Below, piece after piece: positions 17,095-25,220 of a stretch of DNA of 64,000 nt. The stretch spans positions 1-64,000 of the forward strand of contig JBMNIZ010000016.1 of assembly GCA_050951405.1 (NCBI GenBank), written 5' to 3'. How positions within the stretch are numbered: the stretch's first letter is position 1; the number at the start of each line of letters is the position of its first letter. The stretch comes from JBMNIZ01 sp050951405 (lineage in GTDB: Bacteria; Bacillota; DULZ01). The notes under the pieces were generated by a model. It was given only the letters and a program-made list of their open reading frames with translations, ran no database searches and was not told the DNA's origin. The translations under genes were made by a program, and so were the position numbers.

Positions 17095-18465
17095 ATGCCG
17101 TATAAAAATCAATTGGCCAATTTTTTTCTGGCCGTGGCCATGGCCTTCTTTATCGTGAGCATTTTTGGAAAAATGAGTTTTCATATCAAGGCCCTGGAAT
17201 TTGAAATTTATTTGGAAATCCTTGACCATGGGGTTTCGGAAATTGTTATTCCGCCGGTGGGGACCATTAGCGCCCAAACTCATGCCACGCCTCTGAAAAT
17301 AGGTTTTGCCTTAAAGAATATCGATCTGAAACTTTTGGAACAAATTATGCATTACAGTCAAGAGCACTCCCAGATCGTAGAAGAGGTAATTGCTGATCTA
17401 AAAAAAATTCTTGCTTTTTTTGTGGTGCGCTTATTGTTGTTAGCCGCTGTCGGCGGGATGCTGGGCCCTTTGATCTTGCACAGGAAGGGTATTCGTCCTT
17501 ACCTTTGGGGGGCCGCCACCGGCATCACCTTGATGGCACTATTATTGGTAGGTACCTACTCGACTTTCCGGGTGGATAATTTCAAGAATCCGCAGTTTGC
17601 GGGGGTCTTGAAAGCCGCACCTTGGATGGTGGGACTGGCTGAGGAGGCATTTGTCCGCGTTCATGAGTTGGAAGAGCAGATGGAACTGATGGCGGGAAAT
17701 CTATTCGGGCTATTTGAGAAGATCAAAAGCTTGGAGCCCTTAGGTAGTATCAACGGCCCTTTGAAAGTTTTGCATATCTCCGATATTCATAATAACCCGG
17801 TAGCATATGGCCTGGTCAAGCAGATTATAGAGGATTTTCAAGTGGATCTGGTCATTGATACGGGAGATTTATCGGATTTTGGCACCCCTTTCGAGATCTT
17901 GCTGACTAAAAGACTGGCGGATTTGCCGGCACCTTATGTCTTTGTTCCCGGGAATCACGATTCCCCAAGTACTATTTTATCTTTGCAAAAGTTCGGGAAT
18001 GTGATTATTCTGCAGGGAGAAAGCATCTCCTTAAGGGGTCTGAATATTTTCGGCATGGGAGACCCGGCTTCCCAAACGGATACTGTTGCCCTGTTGCCCG
18101 GCCACCAGGTGGAAGAGTATGTTGCCAAAGCTAAGAGAATTATTGGCGCCTCTCCTGTGGACCTGATTGCTGTCCATACCCCAGCCATGGCTAAGGCCCT
18201 GGCCGGTTATGGGAAAGTGATTCTCTTTGGACATGATCACCGTCAATATATAGAAACATTAAAGGGCTCTTTGTTAGTGAATGCCGGCACTACCGGAGCC
18301 GCCGGTGTACGGGGTCTCCAGTCTGCAAATGAGATACCATATACCCTGGTACTTTTACATTTCCAGCAGCTGGAAAATAGCTGGCAAGTAATGGCTGCCG
18401 ATGTGATTAAGGTCTATAATTTAAGCAGCAGTTTTTCCCTGGAAAGAAAAATCTTCCTGCCTTGA
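17095..18465 (+). CDS. Membrane-anchored calcineurin-like metallophosphoesterase
   Basis: Predicted phosphoesterase with its N-terminal half in the membrane. From ATG 17095 it has 456 residues: a first membrane helix (about 6-24), a roughly 90-residue domain, two more helices (about 120-170), then a calcineurin-like domain with the metal motifs HISDIHNN, DTGDLSD, VPGNHDS and LFGHDH in order. The substrate is unknown. An upstream TTG at 17077 is possible, but GGTGG at 17084-17088 suits 17095 (or GTG 17092). It stands alone between a terminator and the recA promoter. Confidence 0.8.
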   Translation: MPYKNQLANFFLAVAMAFFIVSIFGKMSFHIKALEFEIYLEILDHGVSEIVIPPVGTISAQTHATPLKIGFALKNIDLKLLEQIMHYSQEHSQIVEEVIADLKKILAFFVVRLLLLAAVGGMLGPLILHRKGIRPYLWGAATGITLMALLLVGTYSTFRVDNFKNPQFAGVLKAAPWMVGLAEEAFVRVHELEEQMELMAGNLFGLFEKIKSLEPLGSINGPLKVLHISDIHNNPVAYGLVKQIIEDFQVDLVIDTGDLSDFGTPFEILLTKRLADLPAPYVFVPGNHDSPSTILSLQKFGNVIILQGESISLRGLNIFGMGDPASQTDTVALLPGHQVEEYVAKAKRIIGASPVDLIAVHTPAMAKALAGYGKVILFGHDHRQYIETLKGSLLVNAGTTGAAGVRGLQSANEIPYTLVLLHFQQLENSWQVMAADVIKVYNLSSSFSLERKIFLP

Positions 18466-18570
18466 TGGCCAGATAGCTGTTGTGAAAAGCTTAATTATCT
18501 TGAAAGAAGGTATTTTTAATTCAATAGCGAATTTATCCTTGCCAAACTTTTTCTAGTAAACCAGTCTCCA

Positions 18571-18599
18571 TTGACCTTTTTCATCGCGTGGGGTACAAT
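18571..18599 (+). promoter_or_regulatory. recA promoter
   Basis: TTGACC (18571-18576) and TACAAT (18594-18599) are separated by 17 bp. The start site would be near 18606, immediately before the LexA box. Confidence 0.8.
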
Positions 18600-18610
18600 T
18601 AGATTTGAAT

Positions 18611-18624
18611 CGAACGTTTGTTTT
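18611..18624 (+). promoter_or_regulatory. LexA box of recA
   Basis: CGAACGTTTGTTTT matches the Gram-positive SOS operator CGAAC-N4-GTTCG except in the last two bases. It lies just downstream of the predicted transcription start, where bound LexA would block initiation. Confidence 0.75.
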
Positions 18625-18651
18625 GAGGAGAATAAGAAAAGGTGGGAGAAA

Positions 18652-19680
18652 ATGACCGATAAACAAAAAGCTCTGGAGATAGCTTTGCTGCAGATAGAAA
18701 GGCAGTTTGGTAAAGGCTCGATTATGCGCTTGGGGGAGGCCGCATCCCTGAACATTGAGGTGATCCCGACGGGAGCATTGCCGCTGGATATAGCCTTAGG
18801 GATTGGGGGAGTACCCAGGGGCAGGATTATTGAAATTTTTGGTCCGGAATCTTCAGGCAAAACCACCGTTGCTTTACATATTATTGCAGAAGCCCAAAAA
18901 AGGGGCGGGATAGCCGCTTTTATTGATGCGGAACATGCTTTGGACCCTGTCTACGCCAGTAAGTTGGGGGTGGACATTGATAATCTGCTTTTATCACAGC
19001 CTGATACGGGCGAGCAGGCGCTGGAAATTGCCGAAGCCCTGGTTAGGAGCAACGCCGTAGATGTGGTAGTAGTTGATTCCGTAGCCGCTTTGGTTCCCCG
19101 GGCTGAAATCGAGGGGGAAATGGGGGATCCTCATGTGGGTCTGCAGGCGCGCTTGATGTCTCAAGCATTGCGCAAGCTGGCCGGCGCCATCAGCAAATCC
19201 CGCACGATTGCAATTTTTATCAATCAGCTCAGGGAAAAAGTGGGCGTACTCTTTGGTAATCCGGAGACCACTCCGGGAGGTAGAGCCCTTAAGTTTTATT
19301 CCTCGATTCGTATGGAGATTAAAAGAACGGAAAACATCAAGCAGGGCACTGATATTGTGGGCTCCAGAACCAGGGTTAAAGTAGTGAAGAATAAAGTGGC
19401 TCCGCCATTTAAACAGGCTGATTTTGACATTATGTACGGTGAGGGAATTTCCCGGGAAGGCAGTCTCATTGACCTGGGATCGGAATTGAATATTATTCAG
19501 AAAAGCGGCGCCTGGTATTCTTTTCAGGATGAAAGGCTAGGACAGGGGCGGGAAAATGTGAAAGATTATTTAAAAGAACACCCTGAATTGGCTGACGCCA
19601 TTGAGCAAGCGATTCGCAAACATTATTTCCCTGAGGCGGAGGCCAAGACAGATAGCTCGCCGAAAGAATTGCCCAAATAA
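18652..19680 (+). CDS. recA: Recombinase RecA
   Basis: Strand-exchange protein and SOS coprotease. From ATG 18652 (GGTGGGA at 18641-18647) it has 342 residues, the usual length, with Walker A GPESSGKT (64-71), the conserved MRLGE and FINQLREK segments and the acidic C-terminal tail. The frame is open back to the TTG at 18571, but that TTG is the -35 hexamer of the promoter. LexA-box control fits SOS induction together with lexA and yneA in this window. recX follows 15 bp downstream, and its product limits RecA filaments. Confidence 0.98.
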   Translation: MTDKQKALEIALLQIERQFGKGSIMRLGEAASLNIEVIPTGALPLDIALGIGGVPRGRIIEIFGPESSGKTTVALHIIAEAQKRGGIAAFIDAEHALDPVYASKLGVDIDNLLLSQPDTGEQALEIAEALVRSNAVDVVVVDSVAALVPRAEIEGEMGDPHVGLQARLMSQALRKLAGAISKSRTIAIFINQLREKVGVLFGNPETTPGGRALKFYSSIRMEIKRTENIKQGTDIVGSRTRVKVVKNKVAPPFKQADFDIMYGEGISREGSLIDLGSELNIIQKSGAWYSFQDERLGQGRENVKDYLKEHPELADAIEQAIRKHYFPEAEAKTDSSPKELPK

Positions 19681-19695
19681 GCCGGGGATGGGGCC

Positions 19696-20181
19696 ATGTC
19701 CGATGCAAATGTGAGAGGGAATGTCCTAAGTGATGCCTTGAAGTATCTCAGCCGGAGGATGCATACTAAAAAGGAATTGGCAGTTAAGCTGCAGTCGAAA
19801 GGCTATGACGAGGAGACAGTAAAAAATATAATCAAGTACTGTGAGGAACGAAAATATATTTTTGATGAGGATTATGCAGCTTTTTGGATTGAATACCGCT
19901 GCCGTTTTAAACCGGTGGGCAGGTATTACTTGCGGAGGGAATTGCTGCAGAAAGGGATTGCGGAGGAGATTCTGGAACGGAAGCTGGCGGAACTATTCCC
20001 GGAAGAGCGGGAATTGGAACTGCTAAAATTATTGATTCAATACCGTTCTCAATCCTACCCGTATCGAGAACGCCCCCGAAGCTTGTTCAGGTTTCTGCAG
20101 AGGCGTGGTTTTTCCTATGAGCTAGTGCAAAGGGCTTACAAAGAGTTGGGAATTGAGCTTCCGCCGGGAAAGGGTTTTTAG
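19696..20181 (+). CDS. recX: RecA regulatory protein RecX
   Basis: Small helical protein that modulates RecA filament growth. The 161 residues show the three-helix repeats of the family: an opening (ALKYLSRRMHTKKELAVKL) and a second repeat with YRCRFKPVGRYYLRRELLQK. Position 15 bp after recA and shared promoter support the call. ATG 19696 has a GGGGATGGGG leader as ribosome site. Confidence 0.92.
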   Translation: MSDANVRGNVLSDALKYLSRRMHTKKELAVKLQSKGYDEETVKNIIKYCEERKYIFDEDYAAFWIEYRCRFKPVGRYYLRRELLQKGIAEEILERKLAELFPEERELELLKLLIQYRSQSYPYRERPRSLFRFLQRRGFSYELVQRAYKELGIELPPGKGF

Positions 20182-20185
20182 AAAC

Positions 20186-20215
20186 TTGACATTCAACCTC
20201 ATTCAATATTAAAAT
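20186..20215 (+). promoter_or_regulatory. Strong promoter in the recX-rny gap
   Basis: Consensus TTGACA (20186-20191) and TAAAAT (20210-20215), 18 bp apart. The start would be near 20222. Confidence 0.7.
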
Positions 20216-20221
20216 ACATTC

Positions 20222-20446
20222 GGGATAAGTTATGTTGGAACTGCCACCTATTACTTTCCATATAGATAATTGTACAGCGTTGGGGTGCCTTGGAAGACTC
20301 AGATTGTGGGAACATGAGTTCACTTAACGGTTGGTTGTACCGTTGAGGCAAGAGCGGTAAAGGTTATCCTCTGGGGAAGTCCTGGAAAGCAAGAAAAGGT
20401 GATAGCTCTAGCATATCGTATGCCGAGTAAAACTCGGCATTCTTTT
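20222..20446 (+). ncRNA. Candidate structured small RNA between recX and rny
   Basis: About 225 nt run from a strong promoter to a clear terminator, with no convincing reading frame. Pairings I can draw: TGCCTT (about 20287) with GAGGCA (about 20354) closing a junction of two hairpins, one from GACTCA/TGAGTT and one from AACGGT/ACCGTT, and an outer pairing of CTTTCC with GGAAAG. It lacks the T-box sequence GGTGG-N-ACCGCG and does not look like SRP RNA or full-length RNase P RNA. It could be a 6S-like RNA, another trans-acting RNA, or the terminated leader of rny. Identity is unknown. Confidence 0.5.
20420..20446 (+). terminator. Terminator of the recX-rny small transcript
   Basis: ATGCCGAG (20420-20427) pairs with CTCGGCAT (20433-20440) over loop TAAAA, followed by TCTTTT. 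Confidence 0.8.
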
Positions 20447-20499
20447 GTAACTGGCTGAGGAAGAGATCAAATTGGTAATTAGATTGGAGGTGAGGAATT

Positions 20500-22038
20500 A
20501 TTACTTGGGTTAACATAGTTTGGGCCATTGTTTTTCTCCTTATCGGAATTGTAGTAGGTTTTCTGGTAAGAAAATATATTGCTGAAGCCAAAATTACTTC
20601 TGCGGAAGAAGCGGCGGCTCGTATTCTTGAAGAAGCGGAAAAAAGTGCTGAAGCCAAGAAGCGAGAAGCAATATTGGAAGCGAAAGAAGAAGTCCATCGC
20701 TTGCGCAGTGAGTTGGAAAGAGAAAGCAGGGAAAGAAGAAACGAGCTGCAGCGACTGGAAAGAAGATTGGTACAAAAAGAGGAGATCCTGGATCGCAAAT
20801 CCGAAGGGATTGAGCGCAAGGAAGAAAACCTGGCCAAAAAGGAGCAGGAGATTGAAAAATTGAGAGCCGAGCTTTCTGGGATCTATGCTAAGCAGGTGGA
20901 GGAATTGGAAAGGTTGTCGGGCCTGACTTCCGAAGAAGCGAGAAATATCCTGCTGGCCAGTGTTGAAGAAGAAATCAAGCATGAAACCGCCTTGATGATC
21001 AAGGAGATTGAAGCCCAGGCCAAAGAAGAGGCAGATAAAAGAGCCAGGGAGATTATTACCCAAGCCATCCAGCGCTGTGCCGCCGACCATGTGGCTGAGA
21101 CCACAGTATCGGTAGTTCCTTTACCCAATGATGAAATGAAAGGGAGAATCATCGGCAGGGAGGGGCGCAATATCCGCGCTTTGGAAACTCTTACGGGGGT
21201 AGACCTGATTATCGATGATACTCCAGAAGCGGTGATCCTGTCGGGTTTCGATCCCATCCGCAGAGAAGTAGCCAGGGTGGCGTTGGAGAAACTAATCAAT
21301 GATGGCCGTATTCATCCTGCCCGGATTGAAGAAATGGTGGAAAAAGCGCAGAAAGAGGTTGACCAGCGCATCCGTGAGGAGGGCGAACAGGCTACTTTGG
21401 AAACCGGTATTCACGGATTGCATCCTGAACTGATCAAGCTTTTAGGCCGTTTGAAATTCAGGACCAGCTACGGGCAAAATGTTTTGAAACATTCCATTGA
21501 AGTGGCCCATCTGGCTGCAGCCATGGCGGCTGAATTGGGTGTGGATGTTGCTCTGGCTAAAAGGGCAGGCCTGCTTCATGATATCGGCAAAGCCGTTGAT
21601 CACGAAGTGGAAGGCCCTCATGTTACTTTGGGCGTGGATCTCTTAAAAAAATATAAAGAGTCCCCTGAAGTTATTAATGCTGTTGCCTCTCATCATGGGG
21701 ATGTGGAACCCCAAAGCATTGAAGCAGTACTGGTGCAGGCTGCGGACGCCATTTCTGCGGCCCGTCCGGGGGCTCGACGGGAGACCCTTGAAGCATATAT
21801 CAGACGGCTGGAAAAATTGGAGGAAATAGCTGACTCCTTTGAAGGCGTGGACAAAGCCTATGCCATCCAGGCAGGTCGGGAAATCAGGATTATGGTCAAA
21901 CCTGACCGGATTGATGATCTAACGGCGGTCCGGTTGTCCAGGGATATTGTCAAGAAGATTGAAAGCGAGCTGGAGTATCCGGGCCAAATCAAAGTGGTTG
22001 TCATTAGGGAGACGCGAGCGATAGAATATGCTAAATGA
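20500..22038 (+). CDS. rny: Ribonuclease Y, apparent ATT start
   Basis: Membrane-anchored endoribonuclease that starts mRNA decay. Reading from 20500 gives 512 residues: a membrane helix (about 3-25, VWAIVFLLIGIVVGFLV), a long Glu/Arg/Lys coiled coil to about residue 175, a KH domain with GRIIGREGRNIRALE (about 215-229) and an HD domain with LLHDIGKAVDHE near 360. No ATG, GTG or TTG lies between the in-frame TGA at 20491 and the membrane helix; the only fitting codons are ATT 20497 and ATT 20500. GGAGGTGA at 20486-20493 gives the normal six-base spacing to 20500. Starting at the first ATG (20674) would remove the anchor. Confidence 0.9.
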   Translation: MTWVNIVWAIVFLLIGIVVGFLVRKYIAEAKITSAEEAAARILEEAEKSAEAKKREAILEAKEEVHRLRSELERESRERRNELQRLERRLVQKEEILDRKSEGIERKEENLAKKEQEIEKLRAELSGIYAKQVEELERLSGLTSEEARNILLASVEEEIKHETALMIKEIEAQAKEEADKRAREIITQAIQRCAADHVAETTVSVVPLPNDEMKGRIIGREGRNIRALETLTGVDLIIDDTPEAVILSGFDPIRREVARVALEKLINDGRIHPARIEEMVEKAQKEVDQRIREEGEQATLETGIHGLHPELIKLLGRLKFRTSYGQNVLKHSIEVAHLAAAMAAELGVDVALAKRAGLLHDIGKAVDHEVEGPHVTLGVDLLKKYKESPEVINAVASHHGDVEPQSIEAVLVQAADAISAARPGARRETLEAYIRRLEKLEEIADSFEGVDKAYAIQAGREIRIMVKPDRIDDLTAVRLSRDIVKKIESELEYPGQIKVVVIRETRAIEYAK

Positions 22039-22044
22039 GAAGAT

Positions 22045-22077
22045 AAGCGGTTCTTCGGGGCCGCTTTACCATTTTTA
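22045..22077 (+). terminator. Terminator after rny
   Basis: AAGCGGTTC and GGGCCGCTT form a 9-bp stem (two G-U) capped by a TTCG tetraloop, followed by TACCATTTTTA. Confidence 0.75.
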
Positions 22078-22189
22078 CTAAAAAATAATTGGGCGGTTTT
22101 ACAATATCAAAGAGGAAATGCAGAGCCGGAAGAGAAATCTTCCTTAAAGCCGCATGTTTTTCTAATGATTTTGTAGGCAGGTGTGAACA

Positions 22190-22714
22190 ATGAATTTATT
22201 GCACAAGAATGGCGAGACTGTGACGGAAAGCGCCGGCTTCCTTATTTCTATGCTCATCAGATATCCGGAAATTGGAACCATCAATTTTAATCCGGAAGAT
22301 CAAGTGATCACCTTGTCCTTCAGCCTGGGACAAGTATTAGATAAGAGCCGCTTGGAGAAGTTTCAAAGGGATTTATATGATTGCCTGCAGGTCTTTCATT
22401 ATCTGGAAAATAGAAATGTTGCTGTTTTAGGAATTGATTTTTCCCTCTTGGGCCAGATTGCGGTTATAGAAGTGAAAAGAGATTTGGAATCGGTTACCAA
22501 AAATGAAATCTCATTGCTGATTTCTTTTTTAGAACAGGAATTGGGAGAATGGTTGGTCAGAGACGGGGATCATGGAGAGACTTATCAGGAAGAAGACCTG
22601 CTGCTGCAGGAAGAATTGATCGGTCACATGCTGGAAAACCTAAAAGTTTCTTTGCCGGAGAAAAAGTTGATCGCTTTCCGGGAAGAGGGCAAGGTCCGTG
22701 TTTTTAAAAAATAG
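22190..22714 (+). CDS. Unknown acidic protein between rny and ymdB
   Basis: I do not recognise this 174-residue soluble protein. It has no signal peptide or membrane helix, a mixed alpha/beta pattern in the first 120 residues, an acidic segment (about 125-150, with YQEEDLLLQEEL) and a basic C-terminus (EEGKVRVFKK). ATG 22190 follows a weak AGGCAGGTGTG. It sits between two RNA-metabolism or signalling genes and 50 bp before ymdB, with no terminator between, so it probably shares that transcript. Confidence 0.65.
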   Translation: MNLLHKNGETVTESAGFLISMLIRYPEIGTINFNPEDQVITLSFSLGQVLDKSRLEKFQRDLYDCLQVFHYLENRNVAVLGIDFSLLGQIAVIEVKRDLESVTKNEISLLISFLEQELGEWLVRDGDHGETYQEEDLLLQEELIGHMLENLKVSLPEKKLIAFREEGKVRVFKK

Positions 22715-22764
22715 AGGTGCTGGCTGCAGATTTCCGGCAGGGGGTTGTTAAAGGAGGATGTTAC

Positions 22765-23550
22765 TTGCGGGTTTTGATGGTGGGAGATATTGTGGGCAGA
22801 CCCGGCAGACAGGCGGTCCAAAAATATTTACCCCTGGTTATTGAAGAATATAAGGTGGATTTTGTTATCGCCAATGGTGAGAATGCGGCGGGAGGAAACG
22901 GTCTCACTCGTTCGGTGGCCAACGAACTTTTTGCTGCTGGAATTGATGTCTTGACGACTGGGAATCATGTGTGGGATAAGAAAGAGATTTTTCAATTTAT
23001 CGATCTGGAAACCAGGGTTGTTCGACCTGCCAACTATCCACCTGGGACTCCCGGCAAAGGTTATGTGCTCGATCATCTTCCCGACGGTCGAAAGATTGCT
23101 GTGATCAATTTATCCGGTCGGGTGTTTATGCCGGATCTTGACTGTCCCTTTCGGGCTGTTGAGTACATATTACCCATGATTCAAGGAGAAACGGTAAATA
23201 TTGTGGTGGATTTTCACGCTGAAGCTACTTCGGAAAAAAAGGCCTTTGGCTATTTTGTAGACGGCCAGGTGAGCGCTGTTTTTGGTACCCACACCCATGT
23301 GCAGACGGCTGACGAGAAAATTTTGCCGAAGGGGACAGCCTATATTACCGATGTGGGGATGACCGGCCCTGAGGAATCAGTTTTGGGTATTGATCCGGAA
23401 ATCGTCATTCGGAAATTTATCACCCAACTGCCGGTCAAGTTTCAATTGGCCGGGGGCCCTCTTCAATTTAATGGAGTTGTTATTGATATTAATACCACCA
23501 ATGGTTTATGTAAAAGCGTGGAAAGGGTTAATACAATCCTTGAAAGATAA
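22765..23550 (+). CDS. ymdB: YmdB-family metallophosphoesterase
   Basis: Member of the YmdB/TIGR00282 family; the Bacillus protein hydrolyses 2',3'-cyclic nucleotides and affects biofilm and motility choice. The 261-residue protein begins with GDIVGRPGR and carries ANGENAAGG, TTGNHVWD, FHAEATSEK and GTHTHVQTAD, the expected metal ligands in order. The TTG start at 22765 follows AAGGAGGA at 22751-22758; the frame is open further upstream without a good ribosome site. The rny-ymdB-spoVS order is conserved in Firmicutes. Confidence 0.92.
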   Translation: MRVLMVGDIVGRPGRQAVQKYLPLVIEEYKVDFVIANGENAAGGNGLTRSVANELFAAGIDVLTTGNHVWDKKEIFQFIDLETRVVRPANYPPGTPGKGYVLDHLPDGRKIAVINLSGRVFMPDLDCPFRAVEYILPMIQGETVNIVVDFHAEATSEKKAFGYFVDGQVSAVFGTHTHVQTADEKILPKGTAYITDVGMTGPEESVLGIDPEIVIRKFITQLPVKFQLAGGPLQFNGVVIDINTTNGLCKSVERVNTILER

Positions 23551-23576
23551 GGAAAAGGAAAAAAGTTTTTCTAAAA

Positions 23577-23604
23577 AAAGGATTTTAGGGCCAAGGGGCA
23601 GAAT
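23577..23604 (+). promoter_or_regulatory. Sigma-H type promoter of spoVS
   Basis: AAAGGATTT (23577-23585) and GCAGAAT (23598-23604), 12 bp apart, match the sigma-H consensus RNAGGAWWW-N11-12-RNNGAAT at every specified position. spoVS is sigma-H dependent in Bacillus. The leader would be about 45 nt. Confidence 0.7.
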
Positions 23605-23653
23605 ATACTGAATATGGGGATTCTCCACATATGAAATAACACGGGAGGTCAAT

Positions 23654-23917
23654 ATGATGGAAGTATTAAAAGTTTCAGCAAAGTCGAGCCCCAATTCTGT
23701 TGCCGGTGCCTTGGCCGGTGTCTTGAGAGAACGCGGAGCGGCTGAGATTCAAGCCATTGGGGCAGGGGCCATTAATCAAGCAGTTAAAGCAGTAGCTATA
23801 GCTCGAGGATTTGTGGCACCTAGCGGAATCGACCTGATCTGCATCCCGGCGTTTACTGACATTGTTATTGATGGAGAAGAAAGAACAGCCATTAAATTCA
23901 TTGTGGAACCCAGATAA
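23654..23917 (+). CDS. spoVS: Stage V sporulation protein S
   Basis: Small Alba-like protein needed for late sporulation steps in Bacillus. The 87 residues (MMEVLKVSAKSSPNSVAGAL onward, ending KFIVEPR) are nearly colinear with SpoVS. Two adjacent ATG codons (23654, 23657) could start it; GGGAGG at 23643-23648 suits either, and the family start MEVLKVS favours 23657. A sigma-H type promoter upstream and a terminator downstream make it a single-gene unit. Confidence 0.95.
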   Translation: MMEVLKVSAKSSPNSVAGALAGVLRERGAAEIQAIGAGAINQAVKAVAIARGFVAPSGIDLICIPAFTDIVIDGEERTAIKFIVEPR

Positions 23918-23950
23918 TGTAAAGAAAGAAATGAATATTTTGGATTTCCA

Positions 23951-23976
23951 GCCTGCTCCAAGGAGTGGGCCTTTTT
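23951..23976 (+). terminator. Terminator after spoVS
   Basis: GCCTGCTCC and GGAGTGGGC pair around a small AA-centred loop, followed by CTTTTT. Confidence 0.65.
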
Positions 23977-24033
23977 ATGTGCATTTATACGGGTTTTCGG
24001 TTTGCTTATCAACTAGCAAAAGGTGGTATTTAA

Positions 24034-25035
24034 TTGAAAAAGAATACAGGCTCTGGAAGTGAAAAGTTAATTGTTGATGCCCATTGCGATACGATGTTGG
24101 ACGTATTGAACAAGAAACGGTTGCTGGGAACTATTGCTGGAGAGGGACAGGCGGATTTGCCCCGCTTGCGGGAGGCAGGAGTGAAAGTACAGTTTTTTGC
24201 CATTTTTATCGAAAGCCGTTATAAGCCTTATAGTTCGGTTCTCCGTGCTCTTCAGGGTATTGATGCTTTTTACCGAGAATTAGAAGCCAATGCCCATCAA
24301 ATGGGACTGGTCACCAGCCAGGAAGACTTGGATACTTTGATGGAACAAGATCGACTGGCAGCTATCCTGTCCATTGAAGGGGGTGAAGCCCTGGGCGGTG
24401 ACCTGGGTGTCTTGAGGATATTTCACCGCCTGGGGGTTAGAAGTCTGGGTTTAACCTGGAATCAAAGAAATGAGCTGGCTGACGGAGTGGGAGAGCAGGA
24501 TGCCGGTGGCGGATTGACCAGCTTCGGCCGGCAGGTGGTGAGGGAAATGAACCGGCTGGGCATGATCGTGGACCTGGCTCATATTGCCGAAAAAGGCTTT
24601 TGGGATGTTCTGGATCTGAGCAGCAGGCCCGTGATCGTGTCTCACGCCAACTGCAGGGCTCTTTGCGATCATCCGCGGAATTTGAATGATAGGCAAATGA
24701 AGGCTTTAGCAGAGAAAGGGGGCTGCCTGGGCATTACTTTTGTACCGGACTTTTTAGGTCCGGATCCTTCAGTGGAAACGGTTGTTGATCATATTGAATA
24801 TGCGGTCCAGATGATGGGCATTGATCATGTAGGGTTGGGATCTGATTTTGACGGTGTTGATCGCCCGGTGGCCGGTCTGGAAACAGCTTTGGCCCTTCCG
24901 AATTTGATTGATTTGTTGGAAAAAAGGGGGTTTGCGGAGGAAGAAGTAGCGAAAATAACAGGTGGAAATTGGCTGAGACTGCTACGAGATGAGCTACCAA
25001 GGGCTACTCCCGGTGGAAAGTGTCGCTGTCAATAA
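24034..25035 (+). CDS. Membrane-dipeptidase family (M19) hydrolase, C-terminus altered by an IS
   Basis: Zinc dipeptidase of the renal dipeptidase type, probably cytoplasmic because no signal peptide is present. The 333 residues contain DAHCDT (metal ligands), SIEGGEAL, LTWNQRN, VSHANCRAL and GSDFDGV. The TTG start at 24034 follows AAGGTGG. Its last codons lie in an ISNCY element: the 15-bp target duplication ends at 25027 and the stop TAA (25033-25035) belongs to the IS. Rejoining across the element would extend the protein by about 20 residues to a TGA at 26698-26700 that overlaps the next gene's ATG (ATGA). The enzyme core is intact. Confidence 0.88.
   Translation: MKKNTGSGSEKLIVDAHCDTMLDVLNKKRLLGTIAGEGQADLPRLREAGVKVQFFAIFIESRYKPYSSVLRALQGIDAFYRELEANAHQMGLVTSQEDLDTLMEQDRLAAILSIEGGEALGGDLGVLRIFHRLGVRSLGLTWNQRNELADGVGEQDAGGGLTSFGRQVVREMNRLGMIVDLAHIAEKGFWDVLDLSSRPVIVSHANCRALCDHPRNLNDRQMKALAEKGGCLGITFVPDFLGPDPSVETVVDHIEYAVQMMGIDHVGLGSDFDGVDRPVAGLETALALPNLIDLLEKRGFAEEEVAKITGGNWLRLLRDELPRATPGGKCRCQ
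25013..25027. repeat. 15-bp target duplication, left copy, ISNCY element
   Basis: GTGGAAAGTGTCGCT here and again at 26624-26638, flanking the element. Confidence 0.85.
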
Positions 25036-25088
25036 CTTATGAAAATGTCACCCCAAAAGATAGTTAATTATCGTTAGAAAATGTCATC

Positions 25089-25210
25089 TTTAACCTGGCT
25101 ATTGGGATGATAGCTGGCTGTCTGGCAACGTCAAGGGTCAAGATGAACTCGCTAAAGCTCGCCCTTGACGTTGCCAGGCAGCCAGCAGAGTAATAGTTAG
25201 CCAGGTTAAA
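25089..25210. repeat. 122-nt palindrome inside the ISNCY element
   Basis: An outer 13-bp perfect arm (TTTAACCTGGCTA, 25089-25101, complementary to 25198-25210) and an inner arm of about 25 bp with one mismatch (25113-25137 with 25162-25186) enclose a loop containing CTCGCTAAAGCTC. No T tract follows. Confidence 0.85.
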
Positions 25211-25220
25211 ACAACGTGTT

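Noticed and set aside
18571..18651. 27-residue N-terminal extension of RecA
   Set aside because: The TTG start is the -35 hexamer and the stretch includes the LexA box.
20222..20446. T-box or purine/cobalamin riboswitch between recX and rny
   Set aside because: The T-box antiterminator sequence is absent, and the downstream gene is an RNase rather than an aminoacyl-tRNA or transport gene. No riboswitch core I know is visible.
25089..25210. CRISPR or tandem-repeat array
   Set aside because: There is a single large palindrome, with no spaced direct repeats; no CRISPR-like array was found anywhere in the window.
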